A stretch of DNA of 64,000 nt from Trebouxia sp. TZW2008 (Eukaryota; Chlorophyta; Trebouxiophyceae; Trebouxiales; Trebouxiaceae), in NCBI GenBank assembly GCA_002118135.1, contig BDIU01000079.1, forward strand, positions 62,001 through 126,000, written 5' to 3'. The notes under the pieces were generated by a model. That model worked only from the letters and a program-made list of their open reading frames with translations. It was not told the origin of the DNA and did no database searches. This document shows positions 11,121 through 23,569 of this stretch, in pieces (within the stretch, counting starts at the first letter, position 1; every line of letters begins with the position of its first letter). A program made the position numbers and the translations under genes.

Positions 11121-12931
11121 ATGCCTTTCAAACTGGTTCAACTCTGGACAGGTCCAGTCGGCACTGTGCTGAAGCTTTTCATCACCGTGATCGTGCTGCT
11201 GTCAGTTGTGGACCGAAGCTTCAGGATGTCTTGGCGATCTCAGCAAGGTAACGATCCTTTTGCCGCGCCGTGCTGGGCAGACACTTGCTGTAGTCAGATA
11301 TGGGAGTCAAGCGCAAGCAATGTAGACTACAGGTCGTCTTCAGCAAGTCGATATAAGCATCAGCCAGCATTCTCTGTCGGGAGCTTGTCCACTAATGACT
11401 CCGTTTGCAACTTTTTTCAAAGCGGTTTGCAGACTCCGTTGAGCTCGACCAGTTGGGGCAGGTGTGTTCTGATTGCAAACCCAGCTGTTTTCAGCTAGGG
11501 CTGTGAGCTGCATCAACAAAGCCCAAATGGCTCGCAAATTTTCTGCTCTGGGACAGCTTTTGCCACAGGATCTGGCGTGCAGTCATTCAAGGTTCGGAGA
11601 GTGTTTGACTGCAGGTACAATTTGTGTGACATGACAGAAGCAGACAAGTGGATTCGCCTTGCTGCAGAAAGGTGTCAGGACTGCCTTTCAGAAAACGACA
11701 TCTGCCAAGATGAACCATTGTTGATAGTCCACATGTATCTGGCCAGCCTGAACAGAGATAATTGGGAAGCAAATTTGTTATCTATCAAAGCATTTCTGCT
11801 TACTCAGGATTTAGGAAGAACTCGTTTATGGGTTTGGACAGATCAAGTCGACCAGATCGTCACTGACCAGACCAGAAGTTTCTTTGACACATTTGATGAT
11901 GTGGTGCTTGTCAAGCAGTTAGCATGGCAGTCAGAAATAAAGGGAACACCGTTGTCCAAACACATATATTTTGCCAATAGCACACAACTCAATATTGACT
12001 TTGGTGACTACATAGCTGGCTTTGCAGACCTTGTTCGGCATGTCTTGTTGTATAAGTATGGTGGTCTCTGGATAGATACAGATGTCTTGCTGTTGAGAGA
12101 TGTCTACCCTGTGACTATTCAGGTAAGCTTGCCTGCTGCAGACATCAAAATGCCAGATGTGGGTGGCTTGGTTGGACATGTTGGCTTATGATTACTCAAC
12201 ATGATTGTGCAGGTAGGATACCAGTTTGTGATGCGCTGGGTTAACAACCACATATACTATTTGAAAGCCAAGTCACCTCTGGCCCTCCGCATACTCAACA
12301 CTGTCTACGCCCTACCATACGAGGACAGTAAGGCATGGCGTAGGCGAGTAATGACTGATGTGTGTGGGCCAAAGGGGTATCAGCCAGTCACAGACCACAA
12401 AAAGTTCCGAGACATTTACAACATCTGTGTGCTGAAGTCTGTGATGGCAGCAAATGCAGACTATGGTGATGATGGGGACAACATTCTTTTAGACCACCCT
12501 CTGGTAAGGAACAGCAGTTTTTGGCACCCCATTTTCAGGCATGGCCCCTAATGCGTTCAGTACAAAAATGTTGTGTCATACACAAGAAAAAGCCTGCTCG
12601 CTGCTTGCAGGGTTGGTGGGATCAGCATTGGCTGCATATCCATGCAAAGGCAAAAAACATCAGGCACCTCAAGCTCTTTACCAAAGCTGATCCAGCATGC
12701 CCGCATCTTGATGCAGTTCAAGACACACAGACCTTTGTCAACAGCATACAAGCGACCATGTCATTGCACACACGATATCCTGGTCATGACGGCCACACGC
12801 CAAAACCAGGAAGCCAATTGGCGCGGACCATTCAAGTCATAGACAATGTGTTTGATAGCTGTCGGGACCGTCACTGCATATTGCAACACGGCAGCTTTCT
12901 TGTTGATCACTTGAATGTGACTGCTATGTGA
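11121..12931 (+). CDS. DXD-type sugar transferase (Gly_transf_sug / capsular-synthesis type), type II membrane protein
   Basis: Four exons join in phase: 11121-11461, 11615-12122, 12213-12503 and 12611-12931, giving 486 residues. The introns are 153, 90 and 107 bases, all GT-AG. The N-terminus has a short cytoplasmic tail and one membrane segment (LFITVIVLLSVV, residues about 20-31), the plan of a Golgi type II enzyme. Exon 2 holds the family core: EPLLIVHMYLASLN, a segment on acquired property TRLWVWTDQVD, and LLYKYGGLWIDTDVLLLRDV, where the D-T-D is the metal- and nucleotide-sugar-binding DXD motif after the usual YGG. A downstream region with several cysteines closes the domain. A nearer acceptor at 12538 would also stay in frame but would leave a 35-base intron, so the 107-base intron is preferred. 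Donor and acceptor sugars are unknown. Confidence 0.82.
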
Positions 12932-14385
12932 GCTATGGTGAATAGTGTCATCAATGCTGCAGGCAACTGTTATGTACATACATGTGATACACGCATGACG
13001 TGTATGTACATACACAAGCGCTGTCTTTTGCAGACCTATACAATGGATGCACAGTGCATACAGCATCCTTTACTGCTTTGTTTGCTTACATAGTGTTGAA
13101 GAGTTGTTGCTGAAAATAGCATCACTCTTGTGCACAAGCATGAAAGGTGCCACGTCAAAGTTACTGAGTGCTGATGAACACCCCAGCAATGATCTCACCT
13201 TTGTCCGGCGCAAAGTGCTTGCATTGGGCTTTTCACAGCGTAAATCATGCTAAAGAAGGTGACAAATAGCTGGCTGTACGGAAGATTTAGTGGAGCAGTC
13301 TTCTTGCAGCCCCTACTAAGTGCATCATTAGATGTCAGGCATTGCATCAAGGAGCATAATATACCTCTCTTGTTGCCAGTCAAGCGTGTTCAGAGTCACA
13401 ACACAACACACATGAATGAAACACAAGAAATTCCAGTACTTAGGGCCCATTTTGCTGCTTGCTGATTGAAATTACACATTGTGACGACATGCCAGGCCTT
13501 GACAGTCAGCTTTGATTTGAACAGATTTGAAAGCACTAGCTTGCATGCAATAGACATTGCCTTCACAGTGCAACAAGAAGCTGCACCTGGAATGCATTCA
13601 CAATGGTCAGGCTTGACAGCAAGCAATCAGTTGGCTCATGTATGCTTCTGGCATTCTGTGACAAATAATGACCTTGAAATCAAGCCAGAAGCTAACAAAT
13701 CAAGCAATATTTCACAGTCTTTGACACAAGAGACCATATGGTGCACCATGCATGGTGCATGCTTTTGGTGAGCATTGCACCATATAGCTTTCTGTCTATC
13801 TGCTCTTTGCCCAACTTTGGGCCCGCGCACTGCATGATTGCTGCATTATTTAACTTCTGTACCTGGTCCCCGTTAGATTTAGTCAAAGCTTGCAAGACCA
13901 AATATCAATGAGCACTGATTGCAGTTGTGCTGAGACATGCAGCTACACCTTGTGTCAGGAAAACACGGGCCGGCAGAGCACTCGTGCTCCACACTGTTTC
14001 CCTATTTGGCTTGAGATCAATGATGTCAACGTCCTCAGGCTCAAGATAGATAGAATTGTGTCAGCATTGTTAAGCAAAAAGCAAAACTGCAGCATCAGCC
14101 ATAATGTCTGCAGAGATGTCTAGTCTGCATGCAAAGCTCTTCTGGCTATTCAATTAGGTATTGACAAAAGCAATTGTAACTTCAAGACAAGACAAATCAA
14201 AATAGCTCTCATGTGCTTCATCTTCTTGCTTCTGCTCAAGAAGCACTTGTCTGAACAAGGCAAATGCCGTAAATGTAGCATCAAGAAAATGTCACTCTGC
14301 TTTACCAGACTGTGCAAAACAACTGCTTTCAGAAGCATGTACACAAGGCTCTGTATGCACTTGCAAGACCTTACAAAGCAGCATC
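12932..14385. other. Intergenic stretch between convergent genes, nothing recognised
   Basis: This lies between the 3' ends of the DXD transferase (plus) and the GT8 gene (minus). Frames of 60-112 codons are scattered over both strands and carry no recognisable motif. It is probably 3' flank and spacer. Confidence 0.4.
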
Positions 14386-15291
14386 TCATGAACGCTGATA
14401 CACGTCAGAGTAGTTCTTGTGCTGCTTGTAATACCTATGACACATGTAGTGCCAATGCCGATGGGTTTCGTCTATGTCAAACAGTTTGTTCTCTGAAAAA
14501 TGGACAACAAGAGGTGCAGCACCCCCAGCAGTGCTACCAGATGATGTGAGGTAGTTGACATTTGCATTATAGATCATAGGCAGTCTGTAGCCAGTGTACT
14601 CATAGTACCAAGAAAGGAAAGTTTGCTCAGCAAGATGTGCTGTGAAGTGTTTGGACTCATCATATTTGAGAATTGTAAGCATATGGTCCAAGACGCTGGG
14701 GCACGGTCTCAGCATGATGAATCCACCCTTGTTCCAATTGTAATCAGGAGCGTTCAAATAGCTCCAAGCAAAATCAGTTGGCAAATGAAACACATGACTG
14801 ATGTCTCCTAGGACAACTGTGTCAGCATCAAGCAAAACAATAGCTGCAAACTCGGTCATACCCCATGCATTGAGCTTGAACCAGTTCTTGCCATATCTGG
14901 CGTCGTTGGTGTTGTTGTACTCAATGTTGGGCACTTCTCGGTAAGTTGCGAAGCTCCTAATTTCTGCCACAATCTCGTCAGATAGCTCTCCACCAACTGC
15001 TAGTACGATCAGGTTGAGGTCCGGGTTGGTCCGTTTCAGCGAGCACTGCATGTCCCTCAAGGAAACCATGTACTTTGCTGAACGCAGGCTTGTGACCACT
15101 GCGAAGGGCTTATTCTCTTGCTTTTGTAGACAGTCCGACGAAACACAGCAACGTGGCGAAGGGCTATTTACTGCTAGTCTTCCTTTTCCGTAAGGTGTTG
15201 CGACCACGCGTGTGACGCTTTTCAGGTACAGTATTGCAAGAACGGTAGCCAAGCACCATCCGCCGATGCACGCCACAGGCAGTCGTAACAT
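14386..15291 (-). CDS. GT8-family glycosyltransferase (glycogenin / GATL-like), type II membrane protein
   Basis: One exon encodes 301 residues from the ATG at 15291, which directly begins a membrane anchor (MLRLPVACIGGWCLATVLAI); the longer frame to 15402 places it internally. The catalytic core begins at FAVVTSLRSAKYMVSLRDM and reaches AAIVLLDADTVVLGDISHVF, whose D-A-D (from residue about 155) is the GT8 Mn/UDP-sugar motif. Then NKGGFIMLRP, EQTFLSWYY and PLVVHFSENKLFD match the later GT8 blocks, including the C-terminal H-F-x-x-x-K/N site. GT8 members in the Golgi transfer galacturonate, glucuronate or galactose to wall polysaccharides; soluble glycogenin relatives prime glucans. The membrane anchor favours a Golgi role. 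Confidence 0.88.
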   Translation of the reverse strand: MLRLPVACIGGWCLATVLAILYLKSVTRVVATPYGKGRLAVNSPSPRCCVSSDCLQKQENKPFAVVTSLRSAKYMVSLRDMQCSLKRTNPDLNLIVLAVGGELSDEIVAEIRSFATYREVPNIEYNNTNDARYGKNWFKLNAWGMTEFAAIVLLDADTVVLGDISHVFHLPTDFAWSYLNAPDYNWNKGGFIMLRPCPSVLDHMLTILKYDESKHFTAHLAEQTFLSWYYEYTGYRLPMIYNANVNYLTSSGSTAGGAAPLVVHFSENKLFDIDETHRHWHYMCHRYYKQHKNYSDVYQRS

Positions 15292-18200
15292 GACCCCTGA
15301 CTGCTCAGATATGTTGCATGAGGATTGTGTCGCTTCAAGCTGCGAAGCCACAGTGCAACAACCCCTTATTGCTTCCCCCCTGTTTTCCAACTGGACCCTC
15401 ATTACATCTCAAGGCTCGCTATGCACAAGGAGGGAAATTGAGCAATTCATAGGCGTTTCTGTCCTGTCTCTGTAATGCTGATCAGTGCAGATCAGCTACC
15501 AGAAGGTCGGGCGGGACTCAAGACTGGTCGGCAATGAGTGCGCTTTGCTGCTAAGGTCAAGCGATCGACCTCAAGTTGGAGCTTACCCTTGCAATCAGTC
15601 GCTAACGAGCTTGACGGCGTCGCCTACTGTGCTCAGAAAATGAAATCGCCGTGACGACATGCTGGTTGCGTGTCAGGCAGACAGGTGTTCATTCGGCTTG
15701 CGGCCAAGTGTGCGCATTGAGCGCTTGCACGGTTTAGCGGTCAATTTGCGCCATCGCAATAAGCCACGCATCTGCAAAGCCAGCATGACAATGCCTCAAC
15801 GCGTTGCAGTCCAAAAGCTAGGCTGCTTTGCTGCTTTTTAAGGTCAAATCCCGCATTCCCAGACTCTGACGCTATCCCTGGCAAGGGCTGCATGCATGAG
15901 TTTTGCGACCACATGCTGTCTACGATGCACCAGTTTCACCAGGATAATGCAGCACAAGTGTACAAAAAATGGATGCAGAGGACAGCAGAGCATTGGAAAT
16001 TGACTTTAATGGCACTTGTCCGCACTACTGCCTTGTTCAGCAGTCACGTTTCACAAAGTGAAGGTGGCCAGTAAAGCAGATAGCTTAGCGTGCCAAACAT
16101 CAAGAGCAGGACACTTCATGCACACCCTTGACAAATATTTTTGACAACTGCTCTGACTGCAAATTTGCTGCAATGCCATGTGCTCAGTCTGTCTTGAAAA
16201 AAATGGTCCTGGCATCCTCTGATCAAGTTTGAGGCAAAAACAGTCTACTCAAAATTGTTGCCTGCTGAGCGCAATGTTTTGTGTATCATGGACATATTGA
16301 AGTATTGGCCGTGTGGCCAGACAGGCCTAGCCCGGCCTGAAATGCATCCAATCAAAGCAAACTCTGCGGCAGGAAGCTTTTGTAGCAATGAGGTCACTGG
16401 CATGTCTCCTTGACCTGGAAAAGCTGCTCGTTTTGCAGCTTTTGCGTTTGCAAGCAGTATAGGCAAGCAGTCCTTGGAAGGCCATGACTGTCAAAAAGGC
16501 CAGCTTACTGGCCTATGCAATCTTTCTGGGCATGCTGCACTTTTACAGAGTCTCAGAAATCTGCCGGTTGAGCAAGCCTTGCTCCAAACCTGCAACTTCC
16601 AGCAAAAGCTTATGCAGTAAGCATAACTCTATTTTGTTGAACACATTTTTGAAACTGAATGACTCTGGTTCAAGTCTGCCTGCTTTTGAAGTGGATTTGG
16701 ATGGATTGCTTTGCTCACCTGCGCATTTAGCTCCGCCAATTGTCACAGCAAGCTGTACACCCCTCAGGTTGTAAGTGAGTGTTCTGAAACCTGGAGAATG
16801 TATGGAGGCATGACATGACAAGCGATGAGGTTGCACGTAAAGTCTTTGGGATCAAGACATAAGAGACTGTGCAAAAGGTAGAGGTTTTGCCACAGCTGTT
16901 CCGTTGATTTTGCACTTGTGAGCAGTTGTGCACATATGTGCGTGTTCAGCTTGCAGTTGACTGCTTACTCTGAACAGCATCAACCTGGCCCACGCAAGTC
17001 AGCTGCAGTCAGCAGGCGCAGCACTGGTGTGAGTCACACGCAGCGTGTCAGCATCAGCACTAGGTGCCATGCTTGACATGGTGCTCAGCTGAACGCAGCC
17101 CGCAGTCTGCAAAATACCACATGCAAAATACACAGGCAGGGACATAGACATGAGGCAGGTGACTATGCAAATATGCCCCAGTCTGTTCATGAGGCCATTC
17201 ATGCTACATACATGGCACTGTGTGCTACGCAGGTTGTTCAAGCCAGGAAGCACTAGACCGGTACTTTACAACCACAACACTTCAATCTCTCAGCAAAGTG
17301 AGACCGTGGCAGAGCACTCATACATGCACAAGATCATTGTAATGCTCGTCAGGCTCTAAATGCAGCCATCAATTGACTGCATGCGCAACTTGCCAACCAG
17401 ATTGCTTTCACTTCGCATTTGCTCAGTTTGTCAGCTGAGCTTGTTACAGTCTCCCACGTGACAGGCCCAGGCTCAAAGGGAAACTTAGCACAGCCAAGCC
17501 TTCTGTGGCTCTGTATCACAAATACTGCTGGTATAGCCTTTGGCCCGAGCTTGTCACATGGGTTGATAACATATGGCGCAATGACAACAACGCTGAGCGA
17601 AGCTTTCATGGCCGGCTGTGCTTATATTTTGTGGAAGATCTTGGAGGTCTAGACATTACAGATGTCCTGTCATGTGACTGCTGTTCTGCTGCTGCCACAA
17701 AATCAAGCATTGCCATGCAGTGCTCAGGCTGTGTCGGGTCTGAGCTGGCCAATTCTTGAGCTGTGCTGTTGAAGCCTGCCCAACTTGTTCAGACAGCACA
17801 GAGTTCTCCCTTGTAGCCAAGGCCATATGCAGCTACTAAGTGTTCATAGCTTGCATATTGTCCTGCTGAGGTGCTGGCATGCTTTTGAAATGCATGCAGT
17901 GACAGCAGCACTGTTTCTAGCAAGCAGCTGTCAACATACCTTGAGCTAGCAGTCCCAGGTGATCAGTCAGGCATCACCAGCACCAAGTACCTGCATGGAC
18001 CATTTCAGGTGCTGTCACTTCATGTGGGCACGCAACTCGACCAACGCAAGGCAAAGACATGCCATCTCACATTTCCTCCTGTGTTCAGGGGTTGCGCATT
18101 GCAGTCTATCACTGCTGATCTGTGTAGCATATCAGCCATTTAGTCTAAACTGGACAGACTGTGCATTCCCATAATATGCGCTGTATGCTGTAGACTGTGT

Positions 18201-21200
18201 AAAACAGTATGCGTGCTAGGCATCTTGATCCATTGACAGGTATGTGCTGCATATATGACTCCATTTCCTGCAGCTGTTTGTGGAAGCACCCTGTTGCATG
18301 CAGCAGTAAGCCAGGGTTATGAGGCGTTTCCCTCTTCAGAGAAGACTACCGTGGCCGTCGCGCAGAGATGGCATGCAGGAATCAAGAAATGGTTCCAACT
18401 ATTCTCCCCTGCAGTGTGCCAGTAAGCAATGGATATATACAGAGAATAGCCCCTTGCCTTTCCCGTCAACAGGGAAGATGACCAGCTGTGAGGCTGCCAG
18501 CGCTGTGAGGCTGTAGCTCCCAACCAGCAGCTTTGGCATGAGAGCATCCTCAATTAAGACGGACAAGCGCCAATCGCTCATGTGTCTGATGTGGCAAGCA
18601 GACTGGACAGCTGCTGCTCTGTTCAGCGCAAGCATGCCATATGGGCACCCGCATGTTTGCTGCGTAGGTCACAGTCAGATCAATAGCAGACAGACACAGG
18701 GTATGTGCCCACTGCAATTGCAACTGAGTGAGGACATGACAACTGGCCCTCAAGGCTCTGGACATTCAAACGGTCAAATCTGATCATTGGAGTCAATAAG
18801 CATATTGTCATGCATTGGCAATGTCTTTCGTGCATGAGGATTCCGGCTGTAGCACATTGACCTTTGTTGTCAACAGGTCAGGACAGCTGGTGGCCTTGCT
18901 TGTCATCATATGACATGTGCTGACTCAGCAAGTGCAAACCTCATGATTGCATGCCACATTTTGTGACAGAGAGTCTCATGATGTTTGAAGCCATTGGTAG
19001 CCTCTTGCATGCGTGTTTGGCTTTGATTGCTTGGCAAATGTAACGTCAGGCTGCTTATATCTGCACCGCTGTCAGGTTTCTGCCTATTGGAACAGCTGGG
19101 AAATCCTGCATGCGTTTGGTCTGACTGTCCACTTGCATACATGCTTTCATTCTGCAGTCTGAAATGCAGATGCCTTCACCGCTTGAGCACTGTTGCTGGG
19201 GCATCATGGCAAAAATCATATGCTGAGCTTGCCAAACAATAGCCAAACAGTGTAATTGTCATGTTTCTTGCAAGCTCAAGGTCCTGTTATGTGCTCATCA
19301 ACACAGTAGGGGCGGTGTGGTGCTTCCTCAATTCATAGATGCAGCAGCACAATCTTGAGCTGCCCTCTGACTCAGATCAAAGTAATGTTTCAATGTCAAC
19401 AGCATTGAAAGGACTGTACCACCTCCAATATATTGCAGATTTGCTGCAGCACTGGCTAGGCGAATGCCAGATACAGTCTTGGTACGCTTGCATGCAACGA
19501 TTGCAACGCTGACTGAAGCTGTCTTATACAATTTTTCCAGATGAGTACTGCGCGGATCTTTACCACGGTAGATGTTGACAGGTGGAGGCGAAGCCAAGCG
19601 CGTACACACGGGGGGACGCAGAAGCGGACCTTGGTCCTGCTACAGCACGGCTTAGTGCTGCTTTTTGGCAGGACTGTTCCGTTCCTGTGTTACTGGTGAC
19701 AAGTCTTGCGCCAGTCCCAGTGCAGATTACCTTCAGTGCTTATTGATACAAACTTGTGTGTTTAATGTTATGGCTGCTCGGCACCCCGGGAGTAGTGAGA
19801 ATGTTACCACAAAACAGTGAACGCTTCGGGCTAGAGGACTCAGCTTCCACGTCTTGTGTTATGTGTCTGCAACACAGCCGCAGACAGACTTCCGCAACAG
19901 TCTGCGCAAGTTTTTGCACAAGTCTGTTGACTGTAAATGCTCACTAATGGTTTCTGTCGCCATTAGGGAAGCATGTGGCTGAGGGGTGTTAAGACACCGT
20001 GTGTTGTTCTTGCTTTGGCTTCTGAGACCGGGCAAACGTCTGACTAACCTGCCCCTCTCCCACCCCCCAAAGCTGGGCCAAAGCCCAGCTACCTCTTGTC
20101 GTTGCCCAGAAGGACCTCTTCGCATCAACCACAACCTACTTTTCGCGTTCGATATGAAATGCAAAGCCTGTCTAGAGTGCACCGTGCAGTGTTTGACATT
20201 TGCGAAGCGATCTAATTTGTACAGATATGTTGGGCCTGATTGCATTGTTGTATGCAATATTGGACATTGCTGTGCCAGTCATGGTATCCCTTGGTTTTGA
20301 TATCAATGCCAGAGCAGAGATCACAGAAACTATGAAGCGTGCTTGAAGATGCCACACTAACTGTTACTTTAGGATGAACGGCCGACTGACTGGACGAATT
20401 GGAACCTGAACCGGCATAAATCGGGCCTGCCAGGTCCTCCCAAACCCACACGGGGGGACCCCTTGCGTTAGCAAGCCGCAAGCCGCATGGGACGACGGGC
20501 GCACCGCTATCACGTGGAAATCTTTTTATGAACAGTCACTTGCAAATCTTCACAGCTGTTCTGAAACACCGACGCCTGTCGGACTTGATCTGCATCGGAC
20601 GCAACGAGGGGATACCTGCGCAAAGATTCATGAATGTCAAGCCACTCTTGCAGACTCGTTCTGAGAACTGTATTGAGACAATAGCAGCTAATATGCAGGG
20701 CAGCCTGCGGTCAAGTCTAATGAGCACAACATGCACGAAGTCAAGCGCTCATCAGGCTGCATGATTGTTACTGCCAATCATACTGCCAATCCCGGTGGCA
20801 CTCGTTACCTCTATGTGTATTGTAGGCCGAAGAGCATATGCGAGGAGGCAGCATAAGCTAGATGTTGTGGTCACATCACCGCATATTGTGTTGCATCACT
20901 TGATGTGCACCAGTTCCTGGCGACAAGCAACTCGAGTGTAAGAGAAGACCACTAGTGCTTTTTATCATGCTGAACTCAGGTGTTTACTCACTGCTGACAC
21001 AACCAGGACGCGAGCGCAAACAAGCTAGGACTCAACTGCAACTGTACTTGAGGTGTGCAAAGATTGGCCTGCAGCAGCTGCAATGACCCACTTGACAGGA
21101 AAATGCCATTCTCTGCCAACTTGTATTGCTGGTGCTTGGACAGCATACTTTGCGCAATGGCTCAGCCTGACAGCAAAAAAGCTTGTTGACAAACCTGTAT

Positions 21201-21266
21201 TTCACTTTAGGCATAGTGTTTACTTGAAAAGCGTCAATTGAGGAAATGAACCTCTTGCCAATTTTC
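15292..21266. other. Six-kilobase spacer with one dispersed-repeat copy
   Basis: No gene could be supported. Dispersed repeat A, copy 2, lies at about 16352-16765. Between 17419 and 17760 two overlapping plus-strand frames look protein-like (one contains HKYCWYSLWPELVTW) but belong to no family I know and have no clear splice sites. Two short blocks with a CACGGGGGGAC core (19605 and 20450) are related to each other in inverted context and might mark an unrecognised mobile element between them. The rest is TGCA-rich spacer. Confidence 0.4.
16352..16765 (+). repeat. Dispersed repeat family A, copy 2
   Basis: This is the most diverged of the three copies. It shares the GGTCACTGGCATGTC start, GCATAGGCAAGCAG-like block (TATAGGCAAGCAG), ACAGAGTCTCAGAAATCTGCC, GTTGAGCAAGCCTTGCT, AACTTCCAGCAAA and the end block CAGCAAGCTGTACACCCC with copies near 0.9 kb and 56.5 kb, in the same order and orientation. 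Confidence 0.6.
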
Positions 21267-22805
21267 TCAAGAGGGGCTGGCCTGTTCGTGTTGCCAAAGA
21301 TCATGCCGGTATGTTGAAAAGACTCGATGACTAATTGAAATGATGTCTTGCAGCACTGGAAAATAATGCACTGGTATGGCCAGCATCATGTGGTTGTCCG
21401 AGCTGGAAGTTGAAGGGCAAGAGCAGGATGTGTTATAGGTTGCAGGAGGAGCATGCTCAGCAGAATCAGCTGTTGATGGCAAAACCACAGAACAGCATTC
21501 ATCCGCAGCTTTTATGTTCACACTGGCAGCACGGTAGTGTGTTGCCTTTTCACCTCTGCCAAATTCCACCTCAAATGTTTCTGTTCTTGCTGGCCGCCGC
21601 CAGGAATATGACAAAGGCGTGGTCACATACATCGGGCTGAGGACATGAGGGCTGTCAGGTTTGAACTTGGCCCCAGCCTCAACCCTATGATAGAAAGCTG
21701 AAGCATTTGTAAAGTCTGGCTGCACAAAGCCAGATGAAATGTAAAATAGGCCTTCTGGTCTTCTCCATGGCATGAGCCCAAGTTGAGGGCCAACTTGGAC
21801 TTGATTGTATTCACTCATTTTATTGGCCAGGGCAAATGCAAGAAGATAGGTGTCCTTGTCTCCATGCATCTTTTTGTAGAAAAAGTCTTGATTAGCAGTG
21901 ATGAACCATAGCCAGTGTAAGACATCAGCATGCTTCTCCCTGCACACATGAATCCTGTAAAGAGTCACCTGACTGCAAATATTGAGCTGCTTGTAGCGTC
22001 TGCAGGGAGTTGAACAGACACACAGGACTTTGTGCTTATACCTGTTTAGCACAAGTTGGCCACTTTCAGATGCAAGGAAAGCTGCATCGCGTTTCCAGGG
22101 AGGCACAAGATCAAACATCTCATACACCAGAGGCTTCAAGACATTGATATTGGCGTCAGACCAGAATATGTTGCCATGTTGCAAGTATTGTTCTGACTGG
22201 AACAGCGCTGATGGATCAGCTAGAGGTAAGCTGTCAGAGTCTAGACACAGCAGCTCAGCAAATGAGCTGTGTATGATTGCAAAGGCCTTGATAGCATAGC
22301 CCCTGATGGCAGAGTCTGCCTTGTACTCTAGAGGCTGGACAGTAGACAGGTCAAGGAGTTGGAGATTGCTGATCTCCTGCAGGCAGACTTGATCCACTGA
22401 ACTATTGTCTTTTCATAACAACATACGTTTAAGGGCCGCATGCTCTCAAATGGCTGTGGCTATGACCTGAAACAAAGACCGGTGGTACGGATCCATTTCT
22501 TCCTCACCAAAATGAGCCACCTCTATTGGCAACTGACAGTGCAGATGGTCTCGCAAAACTCGAACCGCCAAGTACGTATTGGCCAATCGCTGTACTCCCC
22601 CAGACGGGAACAGGATTCCTCTGGGTTCCCTGACGTGCGATAGATCTTGCCAGGAAGGCTTAACATACTTGTTCTCGAAGCGCCGACGGTCCAGAACAAT
22701 GTCTTTTGCGCTCATGCCAGCAAATGGTTTTTTTGACACAACCAAGTTCAGCAGTAGCAGAACGGCCCAAACAACCGAGTTGGCATGCATACATAAACTG
22801 CCCAT
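21267..22805 (-). CDS. GT71 / MNN1-type alpha-mannosyltransferase-like protein
   Basis: Three exons on the minus strand join in phase: 22805-22467, 22376-22042 and 21939-21267 (introns of 90 and 102 bases), giving 448 residues. The donor of intron 1 (CAG|GTCATA) is weak but the join is forced by homology. An N-terminal hydrophobic anchor (SVVWAVLLLLNLVVS) follows the start; an upstream in-frame ATG at 22886 is possible. Blocks match the Mannosyl_trans3 family: GILFPSGGVQRLANTYLAV, LRDHLHCQLPIEVAHFGEEE, then across intron 1 AFAIIHSSFAELLCLDSDSL with the D-S-D metal site near residue 159, GNIFWSDANI, and across intron 2 YKKMHGDKDTYLLAFALA. Known members add alpha-linked mannose to Golgi glycans in fungi. 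The C-terminal 120 residues lack a recognisable domain. Confidence 0.88.
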
Positions 22806-23569
22806 ATCGTTAATCGAGTCTCGACCGCCGCTACAGCAGCACGTATCAGGGAGAGTAGCCCAGCGCTCTCGTCGACGATCGTACATTCAAGACCAATGAC
22901 TCATCTCAACATCATGAGTTGCATGCTGCATGCAAGGCTGCAAGCTCCTTTCAAGCACATCGACGTTTCTCACATCTGCCTTGAACAATTACAGCCATCA
23001 CGCGCTGAAACACGTACACAAACATGCAAATCACTACACACTGCTTTTGACACAGCCTGCCAATTTTGCCAGCTTGCTGGCATCAACATCCACTTTGAGC
23101 TGATTTATGTCAAGTGACCATTTGGCGTCTCGTATAACACTGCTTGAGCGACTTTTCAAAATCTTTTCGCTTCATTCGTTGCTTTCTTCCAAGCAAGCTT
23201 TCGAGCTGCTTCAAGGAAAGTGGGTTCTGTTCATGTCTGACCTTGCAGACCTTTTTTCTCTTAGTTGTCAGAATTGCTCAAAAAAGCGTTTTATGGCCTC
23301 CTTTCGGGTGCTTTTGATGCTTGCCAGATCTGCCATTGCGACAGTAGACACATGAAGTAGATACAACATAGAAAGGACCAGGAGTAGAAGCAAGGGTTTT
23401 GGTTTTTTAGAGTCGACATTTACAGAACCAGGTGCAAGCTAAATACGTATCCACGATCTACGACGAAGCAGATGTAACCATCAACGTTCACAAGTTTTCT
23501 CGGCACCCTCAGCGTCGTCAGCAGTGCGCTGTGAAGCTTACACAGATATTTCTGAGAACCTCGGAAGGG
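22806..23569. other. Divergent intergenic region
   Basis: About 760 bases separate the start codons of the GT71 gene (minus) and the DUF3431 gene (plus), which point away from each other. A shared bidirectional promoter is possible; no element is recognised. Short frames here have no family resemblance. Confidence 0.4.

Noticed and set aside
11569..11614. Earlier acceptors for exon 2 of the DXD transferase
   Set aside because: AG sites at 11568 and 11582 do not match the phase of the strong donor at 11461; the one at 11614 does.
12504..12538. A 35-base intron in the DXD transferase gene
   Set aside because: The next in-frame acceptor at 12610 gives a 107-base intron, in line with other introns here, so the short form is not preferred.
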